Shown here: positions 1 to 5,114 of the stretch, one piece after another
How positions within the stretch are numbered: the stretch's first letter is position 1
Layout: the number at the start of each line of letters is the position of its first letter
Assembly (NCBI GenBank): GCA_003561835.1
Contig: PWVN01000252.1
Coordinates: forward strand, 1 to 5,114
Source of the DNA: Syntrophomonadaceae bacterium
GTDB taxonomy: Bacteria > Bacillota > Dethiobacteria > PWVN01
Length of the DNA: 5,114 nucleotides
Direction of reading: 5' to 3'
Notes under the pieces: model-generated
Databases searched by the model: none
The model's input: only the letters and a program-made list of their open reading frames with translations
What the model was told of the DNA's origin: nothing
Made by a program: the position numbers and the translations under genes

Positions 1-83
1 ACAAAGAGGTTACCATGGCCTTGGAAGAAATCGCTCAGGGCAATGTTTTTTACGAACGCATGAAGAAGGCCCCGGGGGCCTGA
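1..83 (+). CDS. rpoZ: RNA polymerase omega subunit, C-terminal end (partial)
   Basis: Only the last 26 codons are visible, in the frame starting at position 3 and ending with TGA at 81-83. The peptide includes KEVTMALEEIAQGNVFYER, which matches the conserved C-terminal signature of bacterial omega subunits (K-P-V-T-x-A-L-E-E-I-A-x-G-K-I-x-Y). Omega binds the beta-prime subunit and helps assemble and stabilise RNA polymerase. The gene starts upstream of the window, so its N-terminal part cannot be assessed. Its position directly before coaBC is the standard Firmicutes arrangement (usually gmk-rpoZ-coaBC), which supports the call. The 19-nt gap to coaBC and the lack of a visible terminator suggest co-transcription. 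Confidence is limited only by the shortness of the fragment. Confidence 0.88.
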   Translation, partial: KEVTMALEEIAQGNVFYERMKKAPGA

Positions 84-89
84 AGCATT

Positions 90-96
90 GGGGGGA
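90..96 (+). promoter_or_regulatory. Ribosome binding site deciding the coaBC start
   Basis: A GGGGGGA run lies 6 nt before the ATG at 103, normal Shine-Dalgarno spacing. The frame is also open from a TTG at 88, but that codon overlaps this site and has no purine-rich sequence at a proper distance. The ATG at 103 is therefore the better start. Confidence 0.6.
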
Positions 97-102
97 TTAC
101 AG

Positions 103-1305
103 ATGCTTGCCGGCAGGAAAATTCTCCTGGGGTTAACGGGAGGAATCGCCGCCTACAAGGGAGCGGAACTCTGCCGCCTGCTGGTCCGGAAGGAAGCGCA
201 GGTAAAGGTGGTCATGACCCAAAACGCCCGCGCCTTCATTACGCCCCTGACCCTGCAGACCTTGAGCGGTTTTAAAGTCTATACGGAAACCTTTGAGGCC
301 GACAGCTACCAGGTGGGCCATGTGAGCCTGGCCCGCTGGGCCGAGGCCCTGGTGGTGGCCCCGGCCACCGCCAACGTCATCGGCAAGATGGCCAACGGCA
401 TCGCCGACGACCTGCTGACCACCCTTTTCCTGGCCCGGGGGCAAATCCCCGTCCTCCTGGCCCCGGCCATGAACGACGAGATGTACCGGGAGGAAATCGT
501 CAGGGACAACCTGAAGGCTCTGAGGCTGAGGGGCATCCGCATGGTGGACCCCAACAGCGGCCAGCTGGCCTGCGGTACCTTTGGGGTGGGCCGCATGGCG
601 GAACCCGGGGAGATCCTGGCGGCCCTGGCGGCCCTCCTTAAGGAAGGCCGGGACCTGGCGGGCCTCAAGGTGCTGGTAACAGCCGGCCCCACCCGGGAAG
701 CCCTGGACCCCGTCCGCTATTTCAGCAACCGTTCCAGCGGCAAGATGGGTTTTGCCCTGGCCCGGGCCGCCCGGGACCGGGGGGCCGAAGTCTGTCTCGT
801 TTCCGGGCCCACGGCCCTGGAGGCCCCCGGGGGGATCTCCTTCCTTGGGGTGGAGACGGCAGCCCAGATGATGGAAGCCGTCCTCCGGGAGGCCCCCGGC
901 ATGGACATCATCATCAAGGCGGCGGCAGTGGCCGACTACCGGCCCCTTAAGCCCGCGGAAGATAAGATTAAGAAGGATTCCTCTTCCCTGACGGTGACCT
1001 TGGCCAGGAACCCGGACATCCTGGCAGCCCTGGGCCGGCAGAAGCCGGCGGGCCAGGTGCTGGTGGGCTTCGCCGCCGAAACCCGGGACCTGCTGGAAAA
1101 CGCCGCCAAAAAGCTGGCCGCCAAAAACCTGGACCTGATCGCCGCCAACGACGTCTCCCGAGGGGATATCGGTTTTGACCGGGACGAGAACGCCCTGACC
1201 CTCCTCTATCCTGGAGGGGAGAGGGAGGAGGTCCCTCTCTTAAGCAAGGAGGCGGCGGCCCACAGGCTGCTGGACGCCATAGCGAAAATAAAAAACCGGC
1301 CTTAA
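103..1305 (+). CDS. coaBC: Bifunctional phosphopantothenoylcysteine decarboxylase / phosphopantothenate-cysteine ligase
   Basis: This enzyme (also called Dfp) joins cysteine to 4'-phosphopantothenate in a CTP-dependent reaction (CoaB) and then decarboxylates the product to 4'-phosphopantetheine using FMN (CoaC), in the cytoplasm. The 400-residue length is typical. The CoaC half (about 1-180) shows the flavoprotein start LLGLTGGIAAYK (8-19), the catalytic His in GHVSLARW (H73), the PATAN motif (87-91), PAMN (121-124) and the substrate-clamp Cys in GQLACG (C157). The CoaB half (about 186-400) shows GPTREALDPVRYFSNRSSGK (195-214) with the key Asn N209, AAAVADYRP (273-281) and the KIKK lysine motif (288-291). 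No expected residue is missing. The stop codon lies in the loop of the following terminator, so the last residues (KNRP) are encoded by a terminator arm. It probably shares a transcript with rpoZ upstream. Confidence 0.97.
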   Translation: MLAGRKILLGLTGGIAAYKGAELCRLLVRKEAQVKVVMTQNARAFITPLTLQTLSGFKVYTETFEADSYQVGHVSLARWAEALVVAPATANVIGKMANGIADDLLTTLFLARGQIPVLLAPAMNDEMYREEIVRDNLKALRLRGIRMVDPNSGQLACGTFGVGRMAEPGEILAALAALLKEGRDLAGLKVLVTAGPTREALDPVRYFSNRSSGKMGFALARAARDRGAEVCLVSGPTALEAPGGISFLGVETAAQMMEAVLREAPGMDIIIKAAAVADYRPLKPAEDKIKKDSSSLTVTLARNPDILAALGRQKPAGQVLVGFAAETRDLLENAAKKLAAKNLDLIAANDVSRGDIGFDRDENALTLLYPGGEREEVPLLSKEAAAHRLLDAIAKIKNRP

Positions 1306-1316
1306 GGCCGGTTTTT
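1291..1316. terminator. Bidirectional intrinsic terminator between convergent genes
   Basis: The 26 bases form a perfect palindrome: an 11-bp stem (AAAAACCGGCC paired with GGCCGGTTTTT) around a TTAA loop at 1302-1305. Read on the plus strand, the GC stem is followed by five T residues. Read on the minus strand, it is followed by TTTTTATTTTC, a longer T-rich run, so termination may be stronger in that direction. It overlaps both flanking genes: the coaBC TAA (1303-1305) is in the loop, and the TAA of the minus-strand gene (1317-1315) reaches into the T tract. Both transcripts can therefore end at one shared element. Confidence 0.9.
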
Positions 1317-1938
1317 ACAAGGGGCCTACCCCCGGGGGCACATAGGGGCCCAGGATCAGGGGAGTGACCAGGACCTCGATGCAGGCCGCCGCTGCCAGCA
1401 GCAAAAAGATCACGGGGGCCATCTTCGCGGCCTCCCGGAAATTCAGCTTAAGACTGTTCAGCCTCGTCTCCCCCGGCAGGGGGAAGACCACGTGGTAGCC
1501 GATTTTCAGGCCCAGGGCCGCGCTGATGAAGAAGGCGGGCAGCTCCAGGATGCCGTGGGGCAGGATGCCCAGGACGAAGAAGGCGGGGAAGCTCATACCC
1601 TGCTCCGCCATCAGCACCGCCACCACCCCCATAAGGCTGCCGTTGCCGAAGAGGCTGAAGAGGGGGGGCAGTCCCAGAATAACGGCGAAGAGGATGATGC
1701 TGAAGGTGGCCACCGTGTTGTTCAAAAGGACCAGGTAGATCCCCCGCAGGGCATGGGAGCTGTAGATGTCTTCCCCCAGGTCCATGAGCCGCTCCAGCTG
1801 TTCCAGAATCAGGTGAAAGGCCTGGGGGTTGCCCGTCAGGGCCCGCAGGGCCACCAGGTAGCCGGCGATGAAGAAGCCCAGGGCCAGAAGGAGCCAGCTG
1901 GAATTTTCTCTGCCAAAGTCCCGCAGGCGGGAAATCAT
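1315..1938 (-). CDS. SpoIIM/DUF95-family multi-pass membrane protein
   Basis: A 207-residue hydrophobic protein with probable membrane segments near residues 14-33, 74-95, 100-112, 117-145 and 172-196. The segment LGILPHGILELPAFFISAAL (123-142) carries the PHGxxELPA signature of the SpoIIM (stage II sporulation protein M, DUF95) family, and the length fits the 214-residue B. subtilis SpoIIM. True SpoIIM works with SpoIID and SpoIIP in remodelling septal peptidoglycan during engulfment; other family members have no settled role. Genuine spoIIM usually lies elsewhere (near xerD in Bacillus), and the promoter here looks sigma-A-like rather than sigma-E-like. This may therefore be a paralogue, and I give no gene symbol. 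The ATG at 1938-1936 is preceded by AAAGGAGGT (1953-1945) at 6-nt spacing, an excellent start. The gene is convergent with coaBC and divergent from priA, so it is probably monocistronic. Confidence 0.85.
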   Translation of the reverse strand: MISRLRDFGRENSSWLLLALGFFIAGYLVALRALTGNPQAFHLILEQLERLMDLGEDIYSSHALRGIYLVLLNNTVATFSIILFAVILGLPPLFSLFGNGSLMGVVAVLMAEQGMSFPAFFVLGILPHGILELPAFFISAALGLKIGYHVVFPLPGETRLNSLKLNFREAAKMAPVIFLLLAAAACIEVLVTPLILGPYVPPGVGPL

Positions 1939-1961
1939 GGGCAGACCTCCTTTCCTCCCCC

Positions 1962-1990
1962 ATTATAAAGGTTTTGGCGGAAAATGAAAA
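1962..1990 (-). promoter_or_regulatory. Putative sigma-A promoter for the SpoIIM-family gene
   Basis: On the minus strand a perfect TATAAT (1967-1962) sits 17 bp downstream of TTTTCA (1990-1985), which matches 4 of 6 bases of the TTGACA consensus. Transcription would begin near 1955, giving a leader of about 17 nt that starts just before the ribosome binding site. A sigma-E-like -35 (TCATTTT) overlaps it, but the distance to the -10 is only 11 bp, shorter than that factor normally uses. The call rests on sequence match alone. Confidence 0.5.
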
Positions 1991-2070
1991 GAGTTTGGGG
2001 AATAAAGGAATAGGCCGGGACCGTGCAGAAAGATATATAGGAGTTTTTGCAGCGGAGAAGGGAGGGGCAA

Positions 2071-2091
2071 GGGGAGGGTTTTCCGTTCCCC
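2071..2091 (+). other. Possible RNA hairpin in the priA leader
   Basis: GGGGAGGG (2071-2078) can pair with CCGTTCCCC (2083-2091) around a TTTT loop, using one G-T wobble and one bulged G (2085). No T tract follows, so it does not look like a terminator. The region is so rich in G and C runs that chance pairing is possible, and its role is unknown. Confidence 0.3.
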
Positions 2092-2108
2092 CGGGGCCTT
2101 TGGTTCAA

Positions 2109-2114
2109 GGGAGG
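2109..2114 (+). promoter_or_regulatory. Distant ribosome binding site of priA
   Basis: GGGAGG is the best Shine-Dalgarno match before priA, but 20 nt separate it from the ATG at 2135, about twice or more the normal spacing. No ATG, GTG or TTG lies closer to it in the priA frame. Between site and start, GGGA (2117-2120) can pair with TCCC (2124-2127) across a 3-nt loop. If that stem forms, the effective spacing falls to about 9 nt. This is an inference, and the stem is short. Confidence 0.4.
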
Positions 2115-2134
2115 AAGGGACCGTCCCCACTTAC

Positions 2135-4120
2135 ATGTATATTGAAGTGAGGGTGGCTTCGGCCGTCGATGCCCTGGACCGGCCCTTTCATTATGCCCTG
2201 CCCCCGGAGCTTCGGGGGCAGGTCCTGCCTGGGATGCGGGTGGAGGTGCCCTTCGGCCGCCGGAAGGCCCAGGCCTTCGTCACGGGGCTCCTGGAGGAGC
2301 CGGAATTTTTCCCGGTCAAAGAAATATACCGGGTCCTGGATCCCCTTCCCCTCCTGACGGAGGAGCTGCTGCATCTTTCCAGCTGGGTGGGGGATTACTA
2401 TCTGTGCAGCCGTGCCGCCGTCCTCCAGGCCATGCTGCCCTTTCCCAGCCCCAAGCGCAAGAGGAAGCGGAAAGAAGAGGCCCCCCGGGGCCGGCAGGGC
2501 GGGCAGGAGATCTCCCTGACCCCGGAACAGGAGGGGGCCCTTTCGGCCCTGAAGGAAAGCCTGGCCCGGAGGGAGGAAGAGACCTTCCTCCTCCACGGGG
2601 GGACGGGGAGCGGCAAGACGGAGATCTACCTGCGGCTGTGCCGGGAATCCCTGGCCCGGGGGCGGGGCGCCCTGGTCCTGGTGCCGGAAATCTCCCTGAC
2701 GGCCCAGATGATCCAGGGTTTCAGGAAGCTTTTCGGCTCCCGGGCAGCCCTCCTCCACAGCAGGCTTTCCCGGGGGGAGCGCTACGACGAGTGGTGCCGC
2801 CTCCTCTCGGGGGAGGCCCGCATCGCCATAGGCCCCCGTTCGGCCGTCTTTGCCCCCGTCCTGGACCTGGGAGTCATCATTTTGGACGAGGAGCACGAAT
2901 GGACCTACAAGCAGGAGGAGACCCCCCGCTACCACGCCCTGGAGGTGGCCCGGGAGCGGGCCCGGGGCCAGGGGGCCCTGGTCCTCCTGGGAAGCGCCAC
3001 CCCCTCCCTGGAGAGCTACTACCGGGCCCGGGAGGGGGGATACAGGCTCCTTTCGCTGCCCCGCCGGGTCCTGGAAAGGCCCATGCCCCCCGTCACCGTG
3101 GTGGACATGCGGGAGGAACTGAAGGAGGGGAACCGGCGCATGTTCAGCCGCCTCCTGCTCCAGCGCCTGCAGGAGACGGTGGAGGCGGGGGGAAAGGCCC
3201 TCCTCTTTTTGAACCGGCGGGGCCACTCCACCTGCGTGCTGTGCCGGGAATGCGGCCTGGTCATCCGCTGCCCCCGGTGCGAGATTGCCATGACCTACCA
3301 CTCCCAGGAAACGAAGCTTTTGTGCCACTACTGCTCCAACACCGCCGCGGCCCCGGACACCTGCCCCAAGTGCGGGTCCCGCTATATCAAATATTTCGGC
3401 ACCGGTACCCAGCGGGTGGAGAAAGAGATCCGCTCTCTTTTCCCGGAAACGGGAATCTTCCGCATGGATACGGACACCACCTCCCGTAAGGGGGCCCACG
3501 GAAAAATCCTCGGCTCCTTCAAGGAGGAAGGGGCGGCCATTCTCATCGGCACCCAGATGGTGGCCAAGGGCCTGGACATCCCGGGGATCACCCTGGTGGG
3601 GGTCATGGCGGCGGACCTGGGGTTGAACCTGCCGGACTTCAGGGCCGGGGAGAGGACCTTCCAGCTCCTGACCCAGGTGGCCGGCCGCACGGGCCGGGGC
3701 GGTTTCGGGGGGCAGGTCATCGTCCAGGCCTACGAGCCGGAGCACTACGCCATCCGGGCGGCCCGGGAGCACGACTACGAGGGTTTTTATGACCAGGAGA
3801 TCAAGGCCCGGGAGGAACTGGGGTACCCTCCCTTCAGCAGTTTTATCCGCCTCCTCCTGACGGGGGCGGAGGAGAGCCAGGTGGCCCTGGCCGCCGCCGG
3901 GGCGGGGCGGATGTCCCCCCGCTGGCGGGGTGTGGAGTTTCTGGGGCCGGTGAAATGCCCCCTGGCCCGGGTGGCCGCTTCCAGCCGCTGGCACCTGGTC
4001 CTCAAGGGGAAGGATATGGGTCATCTTCGGGCCTGTGCCCGGGAGATCACTGCAGCGGTGCGGGAGGGCCCCCCCCACGTCAGCATCATTCCCGATGTGG
4101 ACCCCCTGAGCATGCTTTAG
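2135..4120 (+). CDS. priA: Primosomal protein N' (replication restart helicase PriA)
   Basis: PriA is a superfamily 2 ATP-dependent 3'-5' DNA helicase that recognises abandoned replication forks and starts reloading of the replicative helicase. Domains in order: N-terminal 3'-DNA-binding domain (about 1-103, with LDRPFHY at 14-20); a basic linker with KRKRKRK (107-113); helicase lobe 1 with Walker A GGTGSGKT (155-162), DEEH box (251-254), the aromatic-rich loop that follows it, and GSATPS (286-291); lobe 2 with LFLNRRG (357-363), and the QVAGRTGR motif (514-521); and a C-terminal domain ending in the usual DVDPLSML. The insert in lobe 2 has all eight zinc-binding cysteines (C370, C373, C379, C382, C397, C400, C410, C413), plus one extra at C367. 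At 661 residues it is shorter than the usual 730-800, and the missing part corresponds to the winged-helix domain. The ATG at 2135 fits the family N-terminus, although its ribosome binding site is distant. It heads a cluster with def and fmt. Confidence 0.97.
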   Translation: MYIEVRVASAVDALDRPFHYALPPELRGQVLPGMRVEVPFGRRKAQAFVTGLLEEPEFFPVKEIYRVLDPLPLLTEELLHLSSWVGDYYLCSRAAVLQAMLPFPSPKRKRKRKEEAPRGRQGGQEISLTPEQEGALSALKESLARREEETFLLHGGTGSGKTEIYLRLCRESLARGRGALVLVPEISLTAQMIQGFRKLFGSRAALLHSRLSRGERYDEWCRLLSGEARIAIGPRSAVFAPVLDLGVIILDEEHEWTYKQEETPRYHALEVARERARGQGALVLLGSATPSLESYYRAREGGYRLLSLPRRVLERPMPPVTVVDMREELKEGNRRMFSRLLLQRLQETVEAGGKALLFLNRRGHSTCVLCRECGLVIRCPRCEIAMTYHSQETKLLCHYCSNTAAAPDTCPKCGSRYIKYFGTGTQRVEKEIRSLFPETGIFRMDTDTTSRKGAHGKILGSFKEEGAAILIGTQMVAKGLDIPGITLVGVMAADLGLNLPDFRAGERTFQLLTQVAGRTGRGGFGGQVIVQAYEPEHYAIRAAREHDYEGFYDQEIKAREELGYPPFSSFIRLLLTGAEESQVALAAAGAGRMSPRWRGVEFLGPVKCPLARVAASSRWHLVLKGKDMGHLRACAREITAAVREGPPHVSIIPDVDPLSML

Positions 4121-4133
4121 AGGAGGCAAAACC

Positions 4134-4589
4134 ATGGCGGTTCGCTACATCAGAAAGGACAACGACCCGGCCCTCAGGCAGAAGGCCCGGGAAATCAAGG
4201 AAATTACCCCGGCGATTTTACGCCTGCTGGACGACATGGTGGAGACCATGGATGCGGCCCAGGGCCTGGGTCTGGCTGCCCCCCAGGTGGGCATCCCCAA
4301 GAGAATGGTCGTGGTCAGAATGGGGAAAAATGATTTACTGGAGCTTATCAACCCTGCCCTCATCTCCAGGGAAGGCAAAGAGGTGGACGTGGAGGGGTGC
4401 CTGAGCTTTCCCGGCATGTACGGGGAGGTGCCCCGGTCCCCGGAGGTGGTGGTGGAGGGCTTGAACCGGGAAGGGAAAACCGTAAGGGTCAAGGGGACGG
4501 GCCTGCTGGCCCGGGCCCTGCAGCACGAAATCGACCACCTGGAAGGGGTCCTCTTCGTGGACAAAGTTTTGAAGTTTGTGGATAAATAA
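4134..4589 (+). CDS. def: Peptide deformylase, type I
   Basis: Removes the N-formyl group from the initiator methionine of nascent proteins at the ribosome, using a metal ion (usually Fe2+). The 151-residue protein has all three signature motifs: GLGLAAPQVG (44-53); EGCLSFPG (87-94), with metal ligand C89; and QHEIDHLEG (130-138), with ligands H131 and H135 and catalytic E132. A proline-glycine after EGCLS and the short C-terminus fit the type I (PDF1) group rather than the longer type II enzymes of Gram-positive bacteria. The start ATG follows GAGGAGG (4120-4126) at 7-nt spacing; this site begins at the last base of the priA stop codon, and only 13 nt separate the two genes. The next gene, fmt, encodes the opposing formylation step, a classic pairing. 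It is intact, with nothing unusual. Confidence 0.98.
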   Translation: MAVRYIRKDNDPALRQKAREIKEITPAILRLLDDMVETMDAAQGLGLAAPQVGIPKRMVVVRMGKNDLLELINPALISREGKEVDVEGCLSFPGMYGEVPRSPEVVVEGLNREGKTVRVKGTGLLARALQHEIDHLEGVLFVDKVLKFVDK

Positions 4590-4604
4590 CCCGGAGGACG
4601 ACGG

Positions 4605-4611
4605 AAAGGAG
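4605..4611 (+). promoter_or_regulatory. Ribosome binding site deciding the fmt GTG start
   Basis: AAAGGAG lies 8 nt before the GTG at 4620 and decides for this start over the internal ATG at 4635, which would cut into the N-terminal beta strand. A second GGAGG at 4593-4597 is too far away (22 nt) to serve. Confidence 0.7.
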
Positions 4612-4619
4612 ACCCGGCC

Positions 4620-5114
4620 GTGAATCTGATATTCATGGGAAGCCCGGTTTTTGCCCTGCCCTCCCTGGAAGCCCTGGTCAATCATCCGTACAGGGTAGCG
4701 GCCGTGGTGACCCAACCCGACAGGCCCCGGGGGCGGGGCAGGAAGCTCCTGCCTACCCCCGTCAAGGAATATGCCCAGAGGGAAAACCTCCCCTGCCTGG
4801 AGCCGGCGAACCTCCGGGAACCCGCTTTCCTTAAGGCTCTTGAGGTCCTTAAACCCGACCTCATCGCCACGGCAGCCTACGGGAAGATCCTGCCCCCCGC
4901 CCTGCTGGCCCTGCCCCGCCTGGGTTGCATCAACCTGCATCCCTCCCTGCTCCCCCTGTACCGGGGGGCGGCCCCCGTCCAGAGGGCCCTCATGGAGGGG
5001 GCCCCGGAAACGGGGGCCACCGTCTACTTGATGGATCAGGGCGTGGATTCGGGGGACATCCTCCTGCAGGAAGCTTTCCCCCTCTTGCCGGGGGAAACGG
5101 CGGGGGAGGTTATG
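4620..5114 (+). CDS. fmt: Methionyl-tRNA formyltransferase (partial, 3' end beyond window)
   Basis: Transfers a formyl group from 10-formyltetrahydrofolate to Met-tRNA(fMet), making the initiator tRNA for bacterial translation. The window holds the first 165 codons of a protein that is usually about 310 residues, so most of the N-terminal catalytic domain is present and the C-terminal tRNA-binding domain is outside. Visible motifs are TQPDRPRGRGRKL (31-43, the loop that contacts the tRNA acceptor end), AAYGKILP (85-92), the INLHPSLLP core (104-112) with catalytic N105 and H107, and GVDSGD (141-146), where D143 matches the catalytic Asp of E. coli. Two substitutions in otherwise conserved stretches are seen: GSPVFA (7-12) where GTPDFA is common, and LYRG (113-116) where K/R-Y/W-RG is common. 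The frame is open to the window edge. It lies 30 nt after def and is probably in the same operon. Confidence 0.96.
   Translation, partial: MNLIFMGSPVFALPSLEALVNHPYRVAAVVTQPDRPRGRGRKLLPTPVKEYAQRENLPCLEPANLREPAFLKALEVLKPDLIATAAYGKILPPALLALPRLGCINLHPSLLPLYRGAAPVQRALMEGAPETGATVYLMDQGVDSGDILLQEAFPLLPGETAGEVM

Larger units (their letters stand above)
1939..2134. other. Divergent intergenic region / priA leader
   Basis: This 196-nt region separates the minus-strand membrane gene from priA. Its left part holds the minus-strand promoter and ribosome binding site. Its right part is very purine-rich on the plus strand (about 2053-2078) and contains a possible hairpin (2071-2091) and a distant ribosome binding site (2109-2114). 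The 8-mer GGGACCGT occurs twice, at 2017-2024 and 2117-2124, exactly 100 nt apart. I could not find a convincing sigma-A promoter for priA: the TATATA at 2034-2039 has no acceptable -35 upstream. I saw no convincing short coding sequence or riboswitch. Confidence 0.6.

Noticed and set aside
88..102. Upstream TTG start for coaBC, adding five residues
   Set aside because: The TTG overlaps the G-run that serves as ribosome binding site for the ATG at 103, and CoaBC proteins normally begin close to the flavoprotein beta strand, as the ATG start gives.
1961..1967. CATTATA on the plus strand, resembling the -10 of forespore sigma-F/sigma-G promoters
   Set aside because: There is no matching -35 at the right distance, and the same bases form the TATAAT of the minus-strand promoter, which has a proper spacing.
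1492..1968. Plus-strand open frames of 158 and 70 codons opposite the SpoIIM-family gene
   Set aside because: They are antisense to a gene with a family signature, a strong ribosome binding site and a promoter. Their own products are low-complexity and rich in Gln, Gly and Glu.
2034..2039. TATATA as a -10 element for priA
   Set aside because: The bases 17 bp upstream (TAGGCC) do not resemble a -35, and there is no extended -10 TG. The match is too weak to call a promoter.
2404..3489. A 361-codon plus-strand open frame overlapping priA in another frame
   Set aside because: The product is dominated by Gly, Pro and Arg with no motif, and priA in the proper frame shows every helicase motif. It is a composition artefact.
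2105..4135. A 676-codon open frame on the minus strand, covering all of priA
   Set aside because: It is fully antisense to a clear priA gene. Its translation is rich in Gly, Pro, Gln and His with no recognisable domain, as expected when strong G/C third-position bias removes stop codons from the opposite strand.

Overview
The window is a GC-rich, almost fully coding piece of a bacterial chromosome. Gene content and order (rpoZ end, coaBC, priA, def, fmt) match the housekeeping block found in Clostridia and other Firmicutes. G/C dominates third codon positions, AGG is a common arginine codon, and a SpoIIM-family membrane protein is present. Together these suggest an endospore-forming, high-GC clostridial lineage, perhaps a thermophile of the Moorella/Thermanaeromonas/Ammonifex or Desulfotomaculum type. 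That placement is an inference from gene order and composition; the genus cannot be fixed from this sequence.

Layout. Positions 1-83 hold the last 26 codons of rpoZ (RNA polymerase omega). coaBC (103-1305, +) follows after 19 nt and encodes the bifunctional enzyme for two consecutive steps of coenzyme A synthesis. It ends inside a perfect 26-bp palindrome (1291-1316) that looks like a bidirectional terminator, shared with a convergent gene on the minus strand (1315-1938) for a SpoIIM/DUF95-family multi-pass membrane protein. That gene has its own sigma-A-like promoter (about 1962-1990) and a strong ribosome binding site. Positions 1939-2134 are a 196-nt divergent intergenic region. A second plus-strand cluster then begins: priA (2135-4120, replication restart helicase), def (4134-4589, peptide deformylase) and fmt (4620 to beyond the window edge, methionyl-tRNA formyltransferase). 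The short gaps in this cluster (13 and 30 nt) suggest one transcript.

How the genes work together. Fmt formylates initiator Met-tRNA and Def removes the formyl group from nascent proteins, so def-fmt is a functional pair. PriA reloads the replisome at stalled forks. CoaBC and omega belong to general metabolism and transcription. The minus-strand membrane gene is the outsider: it splits the usual coaBC-priA adjacency.

Most notable points: PriA (661 aa) seems to lack the winged-helix domain between its 3'-DNA-binding domain and helicase core, with a highly basic KRKRKRK linker in its place. The priA start has an unusually distant Shine-Dalgarno sequence that a small hairpin could bring closer. 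I found no CRISPR array, tRNA, rRNA, transposon, defence or prophage gene, and no clearly new biological system.
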